In this document: piece after piece, positions 63,953 to 64,000 of the stretch
How positions within the stretch are numbered: position 1 is the first letter of the stretch
Layout of the letters: each line of letters starts with the position of its first letter
From: Oegoconia quadripuncta
Lineage: Eukaryota > Arthropoda > Insecta > Lepidoptera > Autostichidae
NCBI GenBank assembly: GCA_949316235.1
Contig: OX438755.1
Location: 17,005,151-17,069,150, forward strand
DNA length: 64,000 nucleotides
Direction of reading: 5' to 3'
Notes under the pieces: generated by a model
What the model was told of the DNA's origin: nothing
Seen by the model: only the letters and a program-made list of their open reading frames with translations
Databases searched by the model: none
Made by a program: the position numbers and the translations under genes

Positions 63953-64000
63953 CTAACTAATATTATAAATGCAAAAGTGTGGCTGTTTGTTTGTTTGTTA
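63953..64000 (+). repeat. Element end (TAATATTATAAATGC type), cut by window end
   Basis: ATCTAACTAATATTATAAAT followed by GCAAAAGTGTGGCTGTTTGT. The same end occurs inverted at 22225-22335. The element continues beyond the window. Confidence 0.65.

Noticed and set aside
1..64000. CRISPR-like or prokaryotic system from the many repeats
   Set aside because: Repeats are dispersed, in both orientations and tRNA-headed, with no regular spacing and no prokaryotic gene layout.
1..64000. Endogenous virus or LTR retrotransposon
   Set aside because: No gag/protease/integrase motifs, envelope, or paired LTRs were seen; the one RT is of non-LTR type.

Overview
This window looks like a repeat-saturated, AT-rich, non-genic stretch of an insect nuclear genome, most probably a butterfly or moth. 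That assignment is inferred from the kind of repeats seen: several tRNA-headed SINE families, jockey/CR1-like and RTE-like LINE 3' ends, short foldback DNA elements, and TAATATTATAAATGC element ends that I associate with Lepidoptera. I find no host protein gene, rRNA, functional tRNA or CRISPR array that I can defend. Nearly every longer open frame is a LINE fragment or the antisense of a repeat.

Repeat families, with working names used below. SINE-A has a tRNA head with TGGCTCAATG and GGTTCGATCCC boxes, is about 340 bp, and has over 20 copies or fragments. SINE-B and SINE-C are cousins with TGGTGTAGTGG and GGTTCGAATCC boxes. SINE-D has a TGGCTCAGCGG box and a GATGATGAT tail. MITE-1 is a foldback starting TGGTGTCGATTCGG. 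MITE-2 and MITE-3 have TTA duplications. LINE-L and LINE-G are related jockey/CR1-like 3' ends, LINE-Q is known only from 3'UTRs, LINE-R and LINE-S are RT C-termini with poly(A), and LINE-T is GC-rich. There are also RTE-like fragments and two unclassified dispersed repeats (F-repeat and K-repeat).

Layout. 1-15 kb: mixed SINE-A, SINE-C, F-repeat and LINE 3' ends, an inverted SINE-C pair (12.2-12.9 kb) and a 375-bp-period tandem duplication (13.4-14.1 kb). 15-26 kb: the densest nesting, including a LINE-S inside a SINE-A, a SINE-C inside a SINE-A, RTE-like and LINE-L fragments, and all three MITE families. 26-48 kb: sparser, with scattered SINE-B, SINE-C, SINE-D, MITEs and decayed LINE C-termini. 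48-53 kb: RTE-like fragments and SINE-D copies. 52.96-56.5 kb: a TTAA-bounded piggyBac-like left end, then the one substantial coding element, a 5'-truncated LINE with a 603-codon reverse-transcriptase frame and partial endonuclease separated by a single in-frame stop. 57-64 kb: an unexplained open frame, a 181-bp-period tandem duplication, a frameshifted LINE C-terminus and an inverted SINE-B pair at the right edge.

The elements do not act as a pathway. The readable biology is a history of insertions: target-site duplications and nesting give relative ages (F-repeat before SINE-A; SINE-A before one SINE-C, one LINE-Q and one LINE-S copy; SINE-D before one SINE-C). Two nearly identical LINE-R tails and the long open RT frame argue for fairly recent LINE activity. 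I did not find a convincing new biological system. The best second-look items are the 57 kb open frame, the piggyBac-like end and the nested and duplicated structures. All family names and superfamily calls rest on reading by eye.
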